The translations under genes and the position numbers were made by a program. DNA of 64,000 bases, from contig DMEZ01000055.1 of the NCBI GenBank assembly GCA_003450735.1, forward strand, positions 113,943 to 177,942, read 5' to 3'. The stretch is from Elusimicrobiota bacterium (GTDB lineage: Bacteria > Elusimicrobiota > Elusimicrobia > UBA1565). A model generated the notes under the pieces. The model did not search any database. It saw only the letters and a program-made list of their open reading frames with translations, and was not told the origin of the DNA. Of the stretch, positions 31,864 through 39,866 are shown piece after piece; within the stretch, counting starts at the first letter, position 1; every line of letters begins with the position of its first letter.

Positions 31864-33792
31864 CTTCGACAGATGGCGCTCGGCTCGGACCCGCAAAAGC
31901 TCGGCGACGCTCCAGGCCTGGGCCGGGCAGCCCCTGGGCGCGTGCGGCGCGTCGCCTTCGAAGATCTCGGAGACCGTGCCCAGGGCCGCGTCCAAAAGGT
32001 GCTTTCGCAGGGGCCCTAAGGCCCTTGCGGCCGTCTTCCGCGTCTTCGGCGTGTCGCCGCGAACGCTGAAGAGGGCGTCCACGTAGGGGCCCATCAGCCA
32101 GGCCCATACGGTCCCCTGGTGGTAGGCCGCGTCCCTCGTCTTCATGTCGCCGTTGTAGCGGCCCTGGTAGGCCTTGTCCTTGGGCGAGAGGGTGCGCAGG
32201 CCGAAGGGGGTCAAAAGCTCGCGCTCCACGGTCTTCAGGACGCTCTCGGCCCGCTCGCCCCTCAGTATCGGGTAGGGCAGACTTAAGGCCAGAAGCTGGT
32301 TGGGCCTGACGCTCGCGTCCGGCTTCCCGGTCTTCAGGTCGTCGACCACGTCATAGAGACAGCCGGCGTCCGCGTTCCAGAACCTCTCGCTGAAGCTCGC
32401 CTGGACTTTACCGGCCAGGGCGCGGTACTCTTCGGCCTCCGCCTTCCTGCCGAAGCGCTCGGACAGGTCCTCCATCACCTTCAGGGCGTTGAACCAGAGC
32501 GCCTGGATCTCGACCGGCTTGCCCATGCGCGGGGTGACCACCCAGTCGCCGGCCTTCGCATCCATCCAGGTCAGCTGGACGCCCTCCTGCCCCGCGACGA
32601 TGAGGCCGTCCTCGTCCATGCGGATGTTGAAGCGGGTCCCCGTCCGATGCCGGGTGAGGACGTCGACCAGCACGGCGTAGAGCGCGTTCTGGATGAAGGC
32701 GTAGTCCCCCGTTTGCTCCGCGTACTTTTGGACGGCCCAGAACATCCACAAGGAAGCGTCCACCGTATTGTAGGCCGGCTCGGCTTTCCCGTCCGGGAAC
32801 AGGTTGGGGATCATCCCCCCATTTTCATATCGGGCGAAGGTCTCGAGGATGCGCTTCGCCTCCGCGTGGCGGCCCGTGGCCAGGGTCAGGCCCGGGAGGG
32901 AGATCATCGTGTCCCGGCCCCAGTCCGTGAACCACGGGTAGCCGGCGATGACCGAGTCCAGGCCGTCGGGCCGCTTGAAGAGAAACCGGTCGCCCGCCAG
33001 AACGAGCCGGCAGGAAGTCTCATCCTCGAGCTTCGAGGCGGCCAGCAGGGCCTCCAGCCGGGCCGTCTCGGCGGCGAGCAGCTTCTCCGCGTCGATGGGG
33101 GCATGCGGTTCGGCCGAGGCCAGCAAAGCTCCCGCGCCGCCCGGCTCCAACGTCAGGGTGAAGCGTCCGGGCGAATAAAAGTCCTCGCGGACCAGCCCGC
33201 CCAGGAGCTCTCCTTCCTTTAGATAGTCCCCGCCTTCCACCCAGCGGGGGTCGTTCTCGAACCCGGCCTCCGGGTCCGCGGTAAAGCTCAGGCCGGGGAC
33301 CTCCGGGCGCTCCTTGGCCAGGGCATGGTAGCTTCGGCCGGTCAGCAGGGGCCGCAGGCTCAGCGTCACCCGCGCTCCCTTGGGGGCTTCGAGCAGGCGG
33401 TACATCGCCAGCACGGCGTTCTCCCCGTGCGGCATGAAGACCCGCTTCTCGAGCCTCACCCCGGCCAGGGCGTAGGTCCAGGTCGGGACGGGGTAGAGCT
33501 GGAACGTTTCCGCGTGCCTGGTCCGGTCGAGGCCGTGGTCCTTCCCGTCCACCCCCAGCGTCTCCTGGTAGTCGGACAGCAGGTGCCTGCGGTCGGCCCC
33601 CGAGGCGATGAGCAGGCCGTGGTAGCGGTAGGTGTTGGCGCCCGCGACGGTGCCGAAGGCGAAGCCGCCCAGCCCGTTGCCGAGCAGCCACTCGAGCTGA
33701 CGGGCCTGGTCGAAGTCCTTCAGGACGGCTTTTCCGACCGGAAGGCTCCCCGCGCAGGAGAGTCCCGTCAGGAGCAGGCCCATCGCGAGCAT
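31861..33792 (-). CDS. Glycogen-debranching-type amylo-alpha-1,6-glucosidase, apparently exported
   Basis: 643 residues. An N-terminal domain at about 20-230 (LEWLLGNGLGGFAFGTVAGANTYRYHGLL) and a GDE_C (alpha/alpha)6 domain at about 270-640 with the hallmark WFTDWGRDTMISLPGL near 285 and DASLWMFWAVQKY. Such enzymes remove alpha-1,6 branches of glycogen. Unusually, the first residues MLAMGLLLTGLSCAGS look like a signal peptide, possibly with a lipobox Cys, although family members are normally cytosolic. The start at 33792 overlaps the stop of the beta-barrel gene as TGATG, so the two genes are coupled. Confidence 0.85.
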   Translation of the reverse strand: MLAMGLLLTGLSCAGSLPVGKAVLKDFDQARQLEWLLGNGLGGFAFGTVAGANTYRYHGLLIASGADRRHLLSDYQETLGVDGKDHGLDRTRHAETFQLYPVPTWTYALAGVRLEKRVFMPHGENAVLAMYRLLEAPKGARVTLSLRPLLTGRSYHALAKERPEVPGLSFTADPEAGFENDPRWVEGGDYLKEGELLGGLVREDFYSPGRFTLTLEPGGAGALLASAEPHAPIDAEKLLAAETARLEALLAASKLEDETSCRLVLAGDRFLFKRPDGLDSVIAGYPWFTDWGRDTMISLPGLTLATGRHAEAKRILETFARYENGGMIPNLFPDGKAEPAYNTVDASLWMFWAVQKYAEQTGDYAFIQNALYAVLVDVLTRHRTGTRFNIRMDEDGLIVAGQEGVQLTWMDAKAGDWVVTPRMGKPVEIQALWFNALKVMEDLSERFGRKAEAEEYRALAGKVQASFSERFWNADAGCLYDVVDDLKTGKPDASVRPNQLLALSLPYPILRGERAESVLKTVERELLTPFGLRTLSPKDKAYQGRYNGDMKTRDAAYHQGTVWAWLMGPYVDALFSVRGDTPKTRKTAARALGPLRKHLLDAALGTVSEIFEGDAPHAPRGCPAQAWSVAELLRVRAERHLSK

Positions 33793-34526
33793 CAGAAGTT
33801 GATGTCGACCTGGAAGCTCAAGGTGTTCTGCCCGGCGACCGTGCGGTCGTTGAAGATGTTGTAGCCGACGATCACCAGGGTGCTCGGCGTGAACCACCAG
33901 CCCGCGCAGAAGCCGGTCTGGCCCACGGCGGACTTGCCGCCCTGGTAGTCCATGGCGAGCCAGAGCTTTTCCGAGAGCTCCTTCATGGTCCTATCCCAGG
34001 CCAGCAGGAGGCCGTTGTCGGCCGTGTTGCCGTGCTGGTCCACGAGGACCGCCCGATTGCCGACGTAATAGCCGGCCGTCAGCCTGCCGACCACGGGCAG
34101 GGTGCGCGCGGCTAGGCCGTAGACGATGTCCTGGTTGGTCACGCCGGATTTCGTGCCGAAGTTGTAGCCGCCCACGGCCAGCGAGGGCGAGCCCGCGAGC
34201 AGGGAGTTCTCGGGCGTGCCGAGCTTCCCGTGGAAATAGAACGGGGAGTTGTCCGGGACCTGGTCCCCGGAGTAGATCAGGTCGAAGCCGACCTCGCCCT
34301 GCAGCTTCTCCCAGGGAAGGACGCCCACCGTCGGGCCCAGCATGGACATCGGGGCTTTGCGCGAGCCGTCCGGCTCCCTGCGGGTGCGCAGGTAGGTGTC
34401 GAAGTTCAGGTGGATCGTCTTGTGCTTCTGGATATCGGTGGAGGGGATCCAGACTTGTCCCGAGGGAGTGGCCAGGGCCAGGACCGGGTTCAGAACGGCC
34501 AGCGCCAGCAGGAGTGCCTTCGTCAT
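33792..34526 (-). CDS. Putative outer-membrane beta-barrel protein
   Basis: 244 residues. The signal peptide MTKALLLALAVLNPVLALA is followed by alternating amphipathic strands rich in Gly/Tyr/Trp (YYVGNRAVLV, GWWFTPSTLVIVGYNIF), ending in QVDINF with a C-terminal aromatic residue as in barrels assembled by BamA. It has no family name I can give. It is coupled by TGATG to the debranching-type enzyme, so it may help move or sense the same glucan. A TAAGAT hexamer lies 6 nt before the ATG. Confidence 0.7.
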   Translation of the reverse strand: MTKALLLALAVLNPVLALATPSGQVWIPSTDIQKHKTIHLNFDTYLRTRREPDGSRKAPMSMLGPTVGVLPWEKLQGEVGFDLIYSGDQVPDNSPFYFHGKLGTPENSLLAGSPSLAVGGYNFGTKSGVTNQDIVYGLAARTLPVVGRLTAGYYVGNRAVLVDQHGNTADNGLLLAWDRTMKELSEKLWLAMDYQGGKSAVGQTGFCAGWWFTPSTLVIVGYNIFNDRTVAGQNTLSFQVDINF

Positions 34527-34573
34527 GAGCCCATCTTACCTAATCGCGGGCCCGGACTTGATATCATCTCTCC

Positions 34574-35308
34574 ATGGCGAAGAACACCGCGCTCGTGACC
34601 GGAGGAGGCAGGCGCCTGGGCAAGGCCATCGCCCTCGCCTTGGCCCGCGCTGGGCTGGATGTCGTCGTCCACTGCAACCGTTCCGCCAAGGACGCGCGGA
34701 AGACCGCCTCGGAGATACGAGCCCTCGGCCGACGCGCCTGGGTGCTCGAGGCCGACCTCTCCGACCCCGTCCAAGCCCAGGCGCTCTTCGCGCTGGCGCG
34801 CAGGGCGGCCGGCCGCATCGATGTCCTGGTCAACAGCGCCTCGGTCTTCAAGGAGAGCCGGCTCTCCAGCTTCACGCCGGAGGAGCTCTCCGAGGCCGTG
34901 GCCCTCAACGCGATGGCGCCCCTGCTGCTGACCCGCGCCTTCGCCCGGCAGAAGAGCGCCGACTGCGTCGTCAACCTGCTCGACTGCCGCATCGCCGACT
35001 ACGACGCGAAGCACGCCGCCTACCACCTCAGCAAGCGCATGCTCTTCACCATCACGCGCATGTCCGCCATCGAGTTCGCCCCCCGCGTGCGGGTCAACGC
35101 GGTCGCCCCCGGCCTCATCCTCCCCCCCGAGGGCGAGAGCGGCGCCTACCTCGAGCGCCTCAAGCACACCAACCCGCTCGGGACGCACGGCAGCGCCCAA
35201 GACGTGGCCGAGGCCGTCCTCTTCCTCGTCCAAAGCCCCTTCGTCACCGGACAGGTGCTCTACGTGGACGGCGGCCGGCACATGAAGCGGACGATCTACG
35301 CGGACTAG
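34574..35308 (+). CDS. Short-chain dehydrogenase/reductase, pteridine-reductase-like
   Basis: 244 residues. The Rossmann start TGGGRRLGKAIA, VLVNSASVF in place of NNAG, the catalytic pair in YHLSK and an NAVAPGLI segment place it in the SDR superfamily. TGGGRRLG and the shortened motifs resemble FolM/PTR1-type pteridine reductases, so NADPH-dependent reduction of a dihydropterin is a reasonable guess. A TATCAT box is 6 nt before the ATG. It is convergent with the flavodiiron gene, overlapping by 4 nt. Confidence 0.82.
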   Translation: MAKNTALVTGGGRRLGKAIALALARAGLDVVVHCNRSAKDARKTASEIRALGRRAWVLEADLSDPVQAQALFALARRAAGRIDVLVNSASVFKESRLSSFTPEELSEAVALNAMAPLLLTRAFARQKSADCVVNLLDCRIADYDAKHAAYHLSKRMLFTITRMSAIEFAPRVRVNAVAPGLILPPEGESGAYLERLKHTNPLGTHGSAQDVAEAVLFLVQSPFVTGQVLYVDGGRHMKRTIYAD

Positions 35309-36498
35309 GCCGGGGGCTTCTCTTTGAGCGTCGCGTGCCGCGCCGCGATCTCGTCGGCCAGCTTCTCGATGGCCGCGTAGTCGGCCCGGCGCGGCAGGCC
35401 CTTCACCAGGACCGGCGGCAGAAGCTCGGCCTTCACCGCGCCCAGCATGGCGCCCAACCCTTCGGCGAGCTTGCCGCCCCAGCCGTAGGAGCCGAACACG
35501 GCCAGCCACTTCGTCTTGGGCCGCAGGAGGTTGGCCAGGTAGGCGGCGCTCGCCGCCGCGGGGTGCGCCCCGCCGAGCACGGTCGGCGAGCCCAGCGCCA
35601 CGGTCGCGGCATCCACGAGGTCGCAGGCCAGCTTGCCGATATCGGCCTTGCTCAGGTCGTACTGTTCGACCCGGACGCCCCGTGCCCCCAACGCGTCCAC
35701 CAGCGCCTCGGCCATGAGCCGGGTGCTGCCGTGCATGGAGACGAAAGCCACGACGGCCAGGTTCTTGGGCGGAGCGTTCAGCCAGTCCCGATAGGCGTCC
35801 AGGATGAGAGCCGGACGCTGGTAGACGGGGCCGTGGCTCGGAAGGATGAGGCGGATGTCGAGACCCTCGAGCTTCGCCATGCTCTTGCTGATCATCGACG
35901 CGAAGGGCATCATGATCTCGGCGTAGTAGCGCTTCGCCTCGGAGAGCACGAGGGCCTCGTCCTGGACGAAGACGCCGCTCGCGGCCTTGTGGGAGCCGAA
36001 GAGGTCGCAGGTGAAGAGCAGCTTCCGCTCCGGGCACCAGGTCAGCATCGTCTCGGGCCAGTGCACCCAGGGGAAATGGATGAACTTGAGCGTCAGGTCC
36101 CCCAGGGAGAGGACCTCGCCGTCCTTCACTTCGCGGATGCGCTCCTCCTTCAGGTGCACGTGCTCGATGAGCATCGTTTTGCACTTCGGAGTGCAGAGCA
36201 CCTGGGCCATGGGGAAGCGCTCGAGCACCTCCGGGATGGACCCGGAGTGGTCCTGCTCGGCGTGGTGGGCCACCAGGTAGTCGATCCTCTCGACCTTCAG
36301 GCTCTCGAGCCGGGCGAAGAGGGTGGCGGCCATGGGCGGGTCCACCGCGTCGAAGAGCACGGCCTTGCCGCCGCCCTGGAGCAGGTACGCGTTGTAGCTG
36401 GTCCCGTCGGGCAGGGGGATGAGCTCGTCGAACATCCGCCGGTCCCAGTCCATCGCGCCGACCCAGTATAGGGTGTCCTCGATCTTCCTGGCCTGCAT
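35305..36498 (-). CDS. Flavodiiron protein (A-type, FprA-like)
   Basis: 397 residues. The metallo-beta-lactamase domain has the diiron ligands HAEQDH near 80, His in FPWVHWPE, Asp in FTCDLFGSH and His in LPSHGPV. A flavodoxin domain from about 255 has MHGSTRLMAEAL for FMN. These enzymes reduce O2 to water or NO to N2O in the cytosol of anaerobes. The ATG at 36498 follows GGAGGAGAGG; upstream ATGs at 36513 and 36516 lie inside the preceding stop region. It is the last gene of an operon with the SpoIIE phosphatase, RsbW-like protein and kinase. Confidence 0.93.
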   Translation of the reverse strand: MQARKIEDTLYWVGAMDWDRRMFDELIPLPDGTSYNAYLLQGGGKAVLFDAVDPPMAATLFARLESLKVERIDYLVAHHAEQDHSGSIPEVLERFPMAQVLCTPKCKTMLIEHVHLKEERIREVKDGEVLSLGDLTLKFIHFPWVHWPETMLTWCPERKLLFTCDLFGSHKAASGVFVQDEALVLSEAKRYYAEIMMPFASMISKSMAKLEGLDIRLILPSHGPVYQRPALILDAYRDWLNAPPKNLAVVAFVSMHGSTRLMAEALVDALGARGVRVEQYDLSKADIGKLACDLVDAATVALGSPTVLGGAHPAAASAAYLANLLRPKTKWLAVFGSYGWGGKLAEGLGAMLGAVKAELLPPVLVKGLPRRADYAAIEKLADEIAARHATLKEKPPA

Positions 36499-36512
36499 GG
36501 TCCTCTCCTCCA

Positions 36513-38453
36513 TCATGCTTTCCTCCCGTCCGGCCCGAGGTAGTCCAGCGCCATCATCGTGATGTCGTCGGAGTGCTCGCCCTTGGAGAAGGCGTGGACG
36601 CTCTCGAGCAGGTCGAGGATCATCGCTTTCGGGGTCTTCCCCGCGCCGGCCCGCAAAACCTCCAGCATCCGCTCCTCCCCGTAGAGCGCGCCGCTCGGGT
36701 CCATCGCCTCGGTCACGCCGTCCGTATAAAGGAAAAGCCTGTCCCCGGGCGCGAACTTCAGCGCCGCCTTGGAGAAGCCCGCCCCCTTCAGGGCGCCGAC
36801 CGCCATCCCCTCCCCCCCGGCCAGGAACTCCGGCGCGGCGCCCTTGCGCATCAGCAGGGGCGGGTTGTGGCCGCCGTTGGAGTACTCCACCTCGCCGGTC
36901 TTCGTGTCGACGGCCGCGAAGAAGACCGTGACGAACATGGCCTTCTCGTTGCCGTCGCTCAGGTCGTCGTTGACGTGCCGCAAAACCTCCGCGGGAGAGC
37001 GGAAATGGTCGGCCATCGACTTGAGCAGGGTCTTCGAGACCGCCATGAAGAGGGAGGCCGGGACCCCCTTGCCGGAGACGTCGCCGATGACGAAGCAGAA
37101 GCGCTCGGGGGCGGTCAGGTAGAAGTCGTAGAGGTCGCCGCCCACCTCCCGCGCCGGCTCGATCATCGCGTACATCTCGAGCTCTTGGATGTCGGGCAGG
37201 GGCGGGAAGATCTTGGGCAGGGTGCTCATCTGGATCTCGCGGGCGATGTTCAGCTCGCTCTCGATCCTCTGCTTGGCCGCGGTGGTCTCGGTGAGCTTGC
37301 GGATGTGCTCCTTGAGCGATTCCGTCATCCTCCGGAAGGCCTCGGTGAGCCGGCCGACTTCGTCCTTGCTGCGGGCGGGAGGGAGCTCCACGTCCAGGTT
37401 GCCTTCCGCCAGCGATTCCGTGGCCTCCGTCATGGCCGAGAGCGGGCCCGTGATGGAGCGGCACTCGGAAGCCACGGCCAGGACGAGGACGAGCAGGCCG
37501 AATGCTCCCAAGAGGACGATGGTCCAGCTGAGCCGGCCCATGTCCGCCATGAGCTCCGCGTCCGGGAAGACCACCGCCAGCGACCAGCCCGTGGAGAGGA
37601 TGGGCGCGAAGTACATGTGGCTGGGCATGCCGGTGGTCATGCGGATGTAGGGCACGAACCCCTTCTCGCCGTGGACCATCCGCTCGCCGATGCCCTTGAG
37701 GACCCAGTCGCCCCGGGCCTCGGCCGTCTTGAAAAGGGTCTCCTTCATGACGAGCCGCTTGAGCCTGTGCGCCACGAAGGTGCCCTTCCTCGAGATGAGG
37801 AAGGCGTCCCCGGTCTCGAGGACTTTGATGGAGGAGATGGTCTGCGAGAGCCAGTCCAGGGAGACGTCCGCGGTCGCCACCCCGGCGAAGACGTGCTTCC
37901 CGCCCTCCAGGCGGTAGAAGGGGACCGCGTAGGTCGCCATGAGGATGTCGCCGCCGCCCTCGTCCAGGTAGGGTTCGGTCCAGAACGGCTTATCCGTCTC
38001 CTTGGGGACGCGGTACCAGTCCATCTCGAAGTAGCGGTAGTTCTTCCCCCCAAGCATCCTGAACTTCAACCGTCCGTCCTTCTTGTAGTAGTAGGGGGCG
38101 TGGTAGAGGGCGCCCTTGTCGACGCTGTAGGGCTCGAAGGCGATGGCGCTGCCGTAGATCGCCCGATTGTTGTCCACCAGGGATCTCAGGATGCGCAGGG
38201 TCGCCTCGCGGCCGGAGGCGCCTTCCTCCAGGAACTCCGCCATCGCCTCCGGAACCTCCTGGACGGGCCGCAGGACACCGTCGATCTTGTGGACGGTGCT
38301 CTCGGCCAGGAAGCGGGAGCTCGTCTCGATGTCCCGCCAGAGGGCCTTCCGGGTGAAGTGGTAGAAGGAGCCGAAGACGAGGAGGAAGACCAGCAGGGCG
38401 CTGGCCGAGAGGATCAAGGTCAGCTTGAAGGCGAGACCCTTGTCCTTGATCAT
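36513..38453 (-). CDS. Membrane SpoIIE-type (PP2C) phosphatase with Cache and HAMP domains
   Basis: 646 residues. A membrane helix (about 10-30), a periplasmic dCache sensor to about 300, a second helix at about 310-330, a HAMP domain to about 385, a helical linker (AKQRIESELNIAREIQMSTLP) and a PP2C-like phosphatase at about 425-640 with EVGGDLYDF, IGDVSGKGVPASL, YSNGGHNPP, YTDGVTEAM and SDDITMMAL (metal Asp present). It should convert a periplasmic signal into dephosphorylation of an anti-sigma antagonist. Its start overlaps the RsbW-like gene by 4 nt. Confidence 0.92.
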   Translation of the reverse strand: MIKDKGLAFKLTLILSASALLVFLLVFGSFYHFTRKALWRDIETSSRFLAESTVHKIDGVLRPVQEVPEAMAEFLEEGASGREATLRILRSLVDNNRAIYGSAIAFEPYSVDKGALYHAPYYYKKDGRLKFRMLGGKNYRYFEMDWYRVPKETDKPFWTEPYLDEGGGDILMATYAVPFYRLEGGKHVFAGVATADVSLDWLSQTISSIKVLETGDAFLISRKGTFVAHRLKRLVMKETLFKTAEARGDWVLKGIGERMVHGEKGFVPYIRMTTGMPSHMYFAPILSTGWSLAVVFPDAELMADMGRLSWTIVLLGAFGLLVLVLAVASECRSITGPLSAMTEATESLAEGNLDVELPPARSKDEVGRLTEAFRRMTESLKEHIRKLTETTAAKQRIESELNIAREIQMSTLPKIFPPLPDIQELEMYAMIEPAREVGGDLYDFYLTAPERFCFVIGDVSGKGVPASLFMAVSKTLLKSMADHFRSPAEVLRHVNDDLSDGNEKAMFVTVFFAAVDTKTGEVEYSNGGHNPPLLMRKGAAPEFLAGGEGMAVGALKGAGFSKAALKFAPGDRLFLYTDGVTEAMDPSGALYGEERMLEVLRAGAGKTPKAMILDLLESVHAFSKGEHSDDITMMALDYLGPDGRKA

Positions 38454-38869
38454 AGGGCCGGCTTCCCGAACTCCAGGCGGAGGACGTTGCGCTCGCCCTC
38501 CCGCCGGTAAGAGACCTTGTCGCAGAGCTTCCGGATGAGGTGGACGCCCAGCCCGCCGATGGGCTTCCTCTCAAGGGGAGCGGCGAGGTCGGGGGCGGGG
38601 AGGGCGGTCGGGTCGAAGGGCTTCCCGTCGTCCGAGACCTCCACCGCGAAGACACCCTCGCCCTCGAAGCAGGCCACCTCGACCGCGGCGGCCCGGCCGA
38701 GGCCCGAGTACTTGCAGACGTTGGTGAGCGCCTCTTCTACGACCAGCTCGATCTCGAGGAGCCGCTCCGGCGCGAAGCCGAGCCCGCCCGCCGCCGTCGA
38801 GGCGCAGTCCACGAAGCCCCGCAGGGCCTTGAGCTCGGCCGCGCCTTTCGCCCCCGCGAGCCTCCTCAC
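38450..38869 (-). CDS. RsbW-like anti-sigma factor / serine kinase (HATPase)
   Basis: 139 residues, a lone GHKL ATPase domain: VVEEALTNVCKYS (N-box), VSDDGKPFDP (G1) and IGGLGVHLIRKLCD (G2). Proteins of this type hold a sigma factor and phosphorylate a STAS antagonist. The GTG start at 38869 overlaps the kinase stop as GTGA. No STAS antagonist and no sigma gene are adjacent, so the partner-switch targets lie elsewhere. Confidence 0.88.
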   Translation of the reverse strand: MRRLAGAKGAAELKALRGFVDCASTAAGGLGFAPERLLEIELVVEEALTNVCKYSGLGRAAAVEVACFEGEGVFAVEVSDDGKPFDPTALPAPDLAAPLERKPIGGLGVHLIRKLCDKVSYRREGERNVLRLEFGKPAL

Positions 38870-39792
38870 AGCACCGCCTCCAGGGCGTCGACGAGCTCCT
38901 GCCCGGTGTGGAAGCGATGCTGGACCTCGGGCTGGAGGGCCCGGCGGATGACCTCGTCGACGCCGGCGGAGATGTCGCGCAAAGCCTGGGAGGGCGGCCG
39001 GTAGCGCATGGCCTGCTTCTCGGCCAGATAATCCGGGCCCTCGAAGGGGCGTCGGCCGACGAGCATCTCGTAGAGCAGCACCCCCAGCGCGTAGAGGTCC
39101 GACTCCCGGGAGACCACGCCGAGCTCCTGCTCGGGGGCCATGTACTCCGGCGTCCCGCACGCTTCGGCGCGGTTGGCCGTGGCGGCGGTGACCCGGGCCA
39201 CGTGGGCGATGCCGAAGTCCATGACCTTGGCCGTGCCGTCCTGGGTGATCATGATGTTGCCCGGCTTGAGGTCGCGGTGGATGATCTTGTTCCGGTGCGC
39301 GTAGTCGAGCGCCTCGGCCACCTGGCGGATGACGGTCTTCGTCGAGCGCAGGGAGATGCGCTGGCCCTTCTCGAGCAGGTTCCCCAGGGACTTGCCGCTG
39401 ACGTACTCGAAGACCAGGAAGAGACGGTCCGCGTCCTTGAAGGCCGTGTGGATGGCGACGATGTTGGGGTGCCTGAGCCCGGCGACCAGCCGCGCCTCGT
39501 TGAGGAACATCTCGGGGTCGAGGCCGGCCTTGGAGACGTCGGTGCGCATGAGCTTGATGGCCACCTTCCGGTCGAGGGCGAGGTCCGCGGCTTCGTAGAC
39601 CACGCTCATCCCCCCGCGGCCCACCTCCCGCTCGACGCGGTAGTTGCCCTGGAGGACCGTGCCCGGCTGGACGTCGGCGTCGGGCGCGGCCGAGGGCTCC
39701 GAGGCGAGCGCCCGGCGCACCCGCTTCTGCCACAGGATGAAGAGGCCGGCCGCGCTCAGCAGGCCGAGCAGGAAGCCCAGCAGGAGGCTCAT
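38866..39792 (-). CDS. Membrane-anchored Ser/Thr protein kinase
   Basis: 308 residues from the ATG at 39792. One N-terminal membrane helix (MSLLLGFLLGLLSAAGLFIL), then a Hanks-type kinase at about 50-305: GRGGMSVVYEA, VAIKLM, IIHRDLKPGNIMI, MDFGIAHV, GTPEYMAPEQ. All catalytic residues are present; no PASTA or other sensor is attached. A TAGAAT box lies 8 nt before the ATG. An in-frame extension to 39855 would put a charged segment before the helix and has no better signal. First gene of the kinase/RsbW/SpoIIE/flavodiiron operon. Confidence 0.88.
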   Translation of the reverse strand: MSLLLGFLLGLLSAAGLFILWQKRVRRALASEPSAAPDADVQPGTVLQGNYRVEREVGRGGMSVVYEAADLALDRKVAIKLMRTDVSKAGLDPEMFLNEARLVAGLRHPNIVAIHTAFKDADRLFLVFEYVSGKSLGNLLEKGQRISLRSTKTVIRQVAEALDYAHRNKIIHRDLKPGNIMITQDGTAKVMDFGIAHVARVTAATANRAEACGTPEYMAPEQELGVVSRESDLYALGVLLYEMLVGRRPFEGPDYLAEKQAMRYRPPSQALRDISAGVDEVIRRALQPEVQHRFHTGQELVDALEAVL

Positions 39793-39800
39793 CGTCAGGG

Positions 39801-39814
39801 ATTCTACAACAATG
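39801..39814 (-). promoter_or_regulatory. Promoter-like 14-mer of the kinase operon
   Basis: ATTGTTGTAGAATC on the minus strand with TAGAAT as -10, identical to the sequence upstream of tRNA-Thr near 21311. The 74-nt gap to the divergent aminopeptidase holds nothing else I can identify. Confidence 0.4.
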
Positions 39815-39866
39815 CCCCGCTCCCTTCGTTGCAACCCCATTTTCGATTTGGTCAAATGCCCTCACT

